Part shown: piece by piece, positions 58,401 through 64,000 of the stretch
Layout: each line of letters begins with the position of its first letter
How positions within the stretch are numbered: the first letter of the stretch is position 1
Assembly (NCBI GenBank): GCA_006384855.1
Contig: VCJN01000051.1
Coordinates: 1 to 64,000 of the forward strand
From: Tetraselmis striata
Taxonomy: Eukaryota > Chlorophyta > Chlorodendrophyceae > Chlorodendrales > Chlorodendraceae
Reading direction: 5' to 3'
Length of the DNA: 64,000 nt
Program-made: the position numbers and the translations under genes
The notes under the pieces: model-generated
What the model saw: only the letters and a program-made list of their open reading frames with translations
The model's database searches: none
Told to the model about the DNA's origin: nothing

Positions 58401-61400
58401 AGCGGCTCACCCATAGCATCCTGAAAACAGTTTGCCAGCTGTAGTAGGGAAAGGAGCAGGGGGGGGGGGGGGGGGGGGGGGGAGGTTAGTTGCGCCTGCA
58501 AGAGGACTGCCAAACACAGATCACTGGCCACCATTCGAAATCAAAGCAAGAAATGGAGTTGTTCGCTGCATATAACTGCTAAGTAGCGGCGCACACCTGG
58601 CTGGTGGAGCGCAGCACCACATTGACGTAGGTCTCTTCTCCCACAACCACACCGTCCAGCGCAGGGCCCTCCACCAAGGTGAATGCCGGATCGACCATGC
58701 CAAACTGCTCGTACACTGGCAGCACAATGGGTTTCCCGTCGCCGATGGGCTCGCCATTGTACAGCACATCGAGCCGCACGCTGCCAGTCTGCGATGCAGT
58801 GAAGGTGAAGACGTACTTGCCGATCGCGGGGTCATAGACCACCTCGGTCACAGCCAGGCCGCCGTCCACCACGCCCAACACCGGGTCCACGAAAACAGCG
58901 GTCACACTCACGTTGGCGCCAGCCGGGTCGGCCGCCAGGTTCCCGTACGAATCGCGCGGCTCAATGTACACTGCAACCGGCTCGGCAGGGCTACCCCCTG
59001 AGCCCAGCGCGGTGCCCTGTGCGCCAGCGCCTCCCAGCGTGACGGTTGCGGGGGTCACCGGCGCTGCGATGACGGGCGCATAAAAGGGGCCCAGGCTCTC
59101 CTCACCCATGACCAGCTCCGTCACCAGCTCGCCCTCCACTGTCGCCTCAAACTCGGCACGATACATGCCAGCTCGCCACGGTAGACCCGTCTCGTTGCTG
59201 CCGCCCTTCGGCTCAAACAGGAGCTCCGCCACCTCCACCTCCACGCGCCCGTAGCCGCTGAGCGCGCCGCCCGTGCGGACGTACATGCGCAGCTCAAGCA
59301 GGTCAGGCGGGCACAGCGTGGGGTCTACGCCTGGGTAGATGACGTTGCCCGGGAAGCAGATCAGGCGCCCATCGTCAGGGTTGAAGTTGCCGTAGCGGTC
59401 ACGCGGCTCCACCAGGAAGTAGTACGCGATGCCCGCGCCCGCGGGGGCGTCGATGCCGGGGCCCGTCAGGGCAAAGGAGGGCAGGTGCAGCGGGCCGGGC
59501 ACAACCTTGGCGCCCAGGCCAGCGCCATCGCCGATCACGGCACCGTTCACAAGCGGCGCCAGCACGTACAGGCCAGCTACGGGCGCTACGTACGACAGCC
59601 GGAAGCGGGCGTCCTGCCAGATGCCCACGGGCAAATATTCAGTGATTTGAAATGACATAGGAATTCAAGCCGTATGAGGGCTTGCAATGCCCACCGGGAG
59701 TTTTGACAGCGAAGCCTTCCGTGAAACGGACAACACCACGCGGCGCATGACTCACCTGGGTGTCAATGACCTGCACGCTTGCGGTGACGTCCTGCTCTGC
59801 GGTGGCAGGGTCGCTAGGCGCGCCAGTCACCCGCATGGAGATCTCGGGCAGCCCGCCAAAGGGATCATACTCTGCGTCATTGCCAAAGATGTCCCGGAGC
59901 TGCAGCAAGAGGTCTCGTCGCTGGCCAGCGATGGCCCCGTAAGGGCCCACTTCGTCTTCCGCGTCAGCGCTGAGCTCTCCGCCGCCACCAGAATACAGCT
60001 CTGAGCGGCGCGCGGCCACTGGGCCGGGTATTACGTCGATCTGCATTGGTACGGAGAAAGGCAGGAGACTGGTTAATTTCCTGGATGGCTTGGGATTGCC
60101 AGGGAGGGGAACCAACGTCAACAATTACCATCATTAAAAAACAGAGGGGGGAGGAAAGGACGGTCGCGGGAGGGTTTAGGGAGGAGGGGGGGCGGAGGGG
60201 GGGGGGGGGGGGGGGCCAACAAACAGCCCACGTACCTCCATGGGGCTGCCCTTGACGTGCTCCCCATCTAGGCGCACGCTGAGCGCGTAGGGGGTCGGCT
60301 CGCCGTTGGCGTCGTAAAGCATGCGCTCGCAGGTGAAGGCGACGCGGTACGTGGCATCCCCCGGGGCGGTTCGTTGTGCGATGGGAGTCGCAACGCTGCC
60401 AAAGCCGTTGCTGGCGGGCGCGAGCGTCACCTCGAAAGCATCATTGGGGCCGCCCTGCTGGCGCACACCCGCTGCGCTGATGGCTACGACGGTGAGCTCC
60501 GCAAGCTCGCCGGCAACAACGCCCTCGCGCCCAGGCGGTCGGATGATGTAGGTGGCGCGAGCGCTGGTGGCGCTTGAGCTGACGGTGAGCGCGTAGGGGG
60601 AGTCGGCCACGGGCACCCCGTTGAGTTGCACGTGCAGCTCATGCTGTCCTACAGTCGGGGGCGTGTAGGTTGCCAGGTAGCGCCCATCGCCACGGTCGAC
60701 CACCTCGGCGTATTCGTCAGGCTGCCCGTCGCTGTGGCGCACCCACGCAGCAAAGACATCGCCACCGCTGGTGCGGCTGTTGCCGTACGTGTCGGTCGCT
60801 GTGATGTCAAAGGTGGTTGCTTGCCCAGCGGCAGCTGAGGTCAGCGCGTCGCCGGATGGACGGCTGGAGGCTGCGTTGGTGGCGCGCGGGGCAACAGGCA
60901 GACGGAAGGGGCTTGATGCGATGGCGCTGCCGTTGAGTGCGATGGACAGGGAGTAGGTGTCTGCGCAGGTGGTGCGCGCATTGATGGCGTAGCGCGCAGG
61001 GTCAGCCGCGTCCAGCTCGCAGCGCAGGTTGACACAGTCGCAGATGCCAGTGCCAGGGCCCACGGAGGGCCCGCCCATGGTGCAGCCAGCGTTGGGGCCG
61101 GCTTCAGGACGCAGGCGCGCCACGCAAGTGGACGTGGGAAGCCCTGCCAATGCCACAGGGTTGCCCCCGCCGTCGTTGACGAGCACGGACACGCGTAGGT
61201 CGGCTCCAGCGAGGCCGCCCGCAAGGCCAGCGCCTGATGCCAGGGAGCGGCGGCCACTGATACCGCCTGCCAGCATGGTGATGGGGTGTGTGGTACCATC
61301 GCCGATCAGCATCAAGCCGCCTGTGAGAGGGTCGCGCAGACGGACGCCAATCTCGTACGCGCCCAGCGAGTTGATGACGATTGAGATGTCGTAGTAGCCG

Positions 61401-64000
61401 GATCCATCAGGAGAGCGGGTCGCGGTGCCAGAAGCCGTAGGCGCGCTGCTCGCGGTTGCCGACACAGAAAACTCATCCCCGCTCTGCACACCGGCAACGT
61501 ATCGCTGACGGTTGCCAAAGCTGTCGTAGGTGAGCACGCGGCCAGTGATGGTGGAACCCGCCTGGGCGCGCGCCGGGAGCGGGCGTGTCGGATCCAGCAG
61601 GCAAGCAGCTGGGTCGGTGAGGCCTGGGTACACCGTGACTTCCACCGGCCAGCCGTTCGCTGCTGGCGGCACCGCTATGGTGGTGGTGCGCGTGGCATCC
61701 GCCCACACCATGAGTGCGTGGCGCGCTGCCGCTGTGACCGTGAAGCTCACTGTGTAGCTGCCGTCCAGGTTGTCCACCACGCTGTCCGGCTGCCCCGCTG
61801 CGCGCGCCGACAGCTCCTTCACCGGCCCAGTCGCCACCACCCCGTCGCCGGACAGGAACTGCGCCAGCTCGACGACAAAGCGCTCGCCCCCGCCGCTCAG
61901 CTGGATACCCAGCGCGTCGGCGGCGGTAATGGTGAAGGTTGCCGGCTGTCCAGCACGCGCCTCTGCCAGCCCCACACCGCGCGCCGCCGTGTTGCGGAAG
62001 CTGATGGGCCCCGCGGCTGCGAGCACGGTGACAGGGAACGGACTACGCGCGGGGAGCACGCCTACATGCGCGTTGCGCAGCGTCACCTCCAGTGCATAGT
62101 CGCCCGCCGCGCTGGGAGTGTAGCTTGCGGAATAGGTGCCGTCGCCGTTGTCTGTAATTGTGGCGGATGGCGTTGCGGTGCCGCAGGTAGCGGGACTCGC
62201 GCATCTCAGGCTCACGCGGAAGGGGTCACCGCCGCCAGACTTCAGGTTGCCATTGGCGTCGCGCGCGCGGATGACGAGCCCTGCAGGGCGCCCCACCACG
62301 GTGCCTGCCAGGCCCAGGCCCTCAACGGTGGACTGCTCCGCAATTGTAGCGCCCGCCAGCACTTGCGCGCTAAAGGGCGATGATGTAATGTGCGCGCCAC
62401 CGACGCGCACACTGATAGCAAGCGCGCCCGCCAGGCCGACTGTGTACGACACGCGGTAGCCGCCATCCGAGGCACTCCACGACACGCTGATGTTGCGGGG
62501 AGGCACAACCACAGTGTTGGTAGATAGCGTGGCGCCAGTGCCGCGCTGCGTGACTGTCATGGCGATGGTGAATGGTGACACACCGCCGTCAGCCACGCGC
62601 CGCCGCTGGTTGCCATACGTGTCAGCTGCCAGCACGGTGAAGACGCCAGGCACACCCGCAGTTGCAGTGAATAGACCAGAGCCAATGGCAGAAGATGCTG
62701 CGCTCGCAGGACCCGCCAGCACGTCAATGGCAAGGTTCGCGCTGGGTACGTCGCTCAGAAACACGCTTGCCTGTGAGCGGCAGCGAATGGGTGGAGGTGG
62801 TCAGGGAAGTGAAACACAATTTTAACGCGCAACATTATGCCATCCACAATCACTCAGACAAGAGACTGTGAATCGGTGCACTGAACACAAACGCACAAAG
62901 CCCCTCCCCCCAGGAGGGGGGAGGTAAATTAGCAACAAGGAGGTGGACAAGGCTCTGCTCACCGTGAACCGGCCAGCGATGGCGGTGCGGTATGTGACGG
63001 TGTACCGGCCAGTTGGGCTGAATGTAAGCGTGGCGCCACCCGCAGCGCCCAGCGTCGTCAACGTTGTGGCGGGCCCGTTGATGATGACCTTGAGAACAGC
63101 GCTGCGGTCGCGCGTCACCACATTGCCGTAGGCATCGCGCAGCGTGAAGTAGAGCGCATTGTCCCGTCCGACCACCGCCTCGCCGATGAGGTCCTCGATC
63201 GATGTCTCGGAGGCGACCGCCTCGCCAGCCAGCACCGTGAGCGGCACAGGGGCGCCGCCCACTGTGTAGGGGGCGCTGCTACCGGCAAGGAGCTCGGCAG
63301 CCTCGTCACGGGGTGCCGCCTTGACCACCGCGAGGCTGTACTCCCCGGCTGCAGTCAGGCTGTATGTCAGCGTGTGCGTATTGTCGCTCGGATTGTAGAT
63401 CAGCTGCAGCTCACGCGTGGTAGTCGCGGGCGAGCTGGCAGGCCCAACTATCTGCATGGTGTAGGCGAGCTCCGAGGCAGCGTACTCACGAGCAACACTG
63501 TTGTCGTACGCGTCCAGAGAGTAGACGGTGAGCGATACCGAGTCGCCAACCAGGAAGGTACCTGTCCCGCTGCCGGTGAGCTGGCTGGCAGGGCGCCCAC
63601 GCCGCTGCCGGCGAGACACTGAGCTCTGGCAGGCAGTTGGGAGAGTCTGTGGCGATGTCGGCGCGGCACAGACTGCGAACTGCGCCGCCCACATTGAGAG
63701 AAACACTGAGCTGGTAAATGGCGGCGATGGTGAGCGCGGCAGAGCCACGGTAGCCGGCACCGCTGCCCTCTGCAAAGCCAGTCACGAGATCCGCTGCCAC
63801 TTCTCCGTACACCAGCTCCCCGCCGGGCTGCTGCTCGAATGCGACGGTAATCTCGGTGGCAACGTCAACCTCGACAGTGTTGCCCAGAGCATCAAGCACA
63901 TGGACATACACGTCAACCTCCTCACCAGCATCGAACGCAATCTTAGCCAGCGGCTCTACGTAGAACGCCACCGCAGCGCCCGCGACCACATCCAGGGGGA
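49406..64000 (-). CDS. Giant filamin-repeat, REJ-like single-pass surface protein (5' end outside window)
   Basis: Exons on the minus strand: 64000 (continuing)-62963, 62770-60236, 60040-59756, 59613-58597 and 58420-49406. The four introns in view are phase 0, and the coding part in view is about 4630 residues. At least two dozen filamin-type Ig repeats are marked by D(T/A/S)YGN-like turns (DTYGNQ, DANGNL, DSFGNR, DTYGNS, DRYGNF, DMFGNL, DAFGNQ, DTYGNLHD, DAYGNLVG), by DGxYxVSYT and by GSPFxVxV ends. A Thr/Pro/Ala stretch (57280-57550, PTATPG units) is mucin-like. At about 51900-53150, repeated LPxGxLxPGxxYxFxLT strings resemble REJ/PKD regions. Next come a Pro-rich stalk (50211-50320), one membrane helix (VYWAVPIVAVCLLLMVIGLV, about 50130-50210) with RRRLRARR after it, and a cytoplasmic tail of about 240 residues. 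This predicts a type I surface adhesin. A gamete role like GEX2/FUS1 is inference only. A one-base frame change lies near 63600. Confidence 0.88.
58459..58481. repeat. G23 homopolymer in an intron (poly-C on the sense strand)
   Basis: Lies 37 bases upstream of the acceptor of the terminal exon of the filamin-repeat gene; a similar run at 60198-60215 begins about 20 bases after a donor of the same gene. Such runs occur in most genes of the window. Confidence 0.95.

Overview
This is a nuclear window from a eukaryote, most likely a flagellated, GC-rich chlorophyte green alga. The signs are intron-dense GC-rich genes with GT-AG (and some GC-AG) introns, TGTAA-type polyadenylation signals on the sense strand behind three genes, a plastid-transit-like N-terminus, long C/G homopolymer runs in introns, and a chromodomain Ty3/gypsy element. 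Species was not determined. Exon borders below were read by eye from splice consensus, reading phase and, for VPS35, remembered family sequences; no search was run.

Layout. (1) 1-6450: a minus-strand VPS35 retromer gene of at least 14 exons whose C-terminal exon is not visible. (2) About 6452-12190: a 5.7 kb block of nested repeats (a degenerate ~70 bp satellite, two dispersed modules, and direct repeats at both ends) with no convincing gene. (3) 12990-19018: a plus-strand multi-exon gene for an ~840-residue coiled protein with nine or ten copies of a (E/C)xTFxPxxN motif. (4) 19453-21863: a minus-strand gene for a small single-pass membrane protein. (5) 24932-27012: a minus-strand gene for a probable plastid protein. 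(6) 27618-28720 and 47832-48160: decayed non-LTR reverse transcriptase pieces of one family. (7) 31200-45873: transposon territory. A 12.4 kb element with 86-bp terminal inverted repeats (33503-45866) has a 7-8 bp target duplication, carries two satellite arrays, and is itself split by a 6.04 kb chromovirus LTR retrotransposon (35822-41859, 5-bp target duplication CTCAC). A short internally deleted relative lies at 31200-32282. (8) 49406-64000: the 3' part of a giant minus-strand gene, more than 4600 residues in view, with at least two dozen filamin-type Ig repeats, a mucin-like Thr/Pro stretch, an REJ/PKD-like region, a Pro-rich stalk, one transmembrane helix and a cytoplasmic tail. Its 5' end is outside the window.

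How the parts relate. The host genes share no obvious pathway: endosomal sorting, a putative cytoskeletal or ciliary protein, two organelle or membrane proteins, and a cell-surface adhesin candidate. The region between 22 and 49 kb is mostly mobile DNA. The observations most worth following are a Dam-type adenine methyltransferase-like domain inside the retrotransposon polyprotein, the large satellite-bearing TIR element, the filamin-repeat surface protein, and the placement of poly-C runs (sense strand) beside splice sites.
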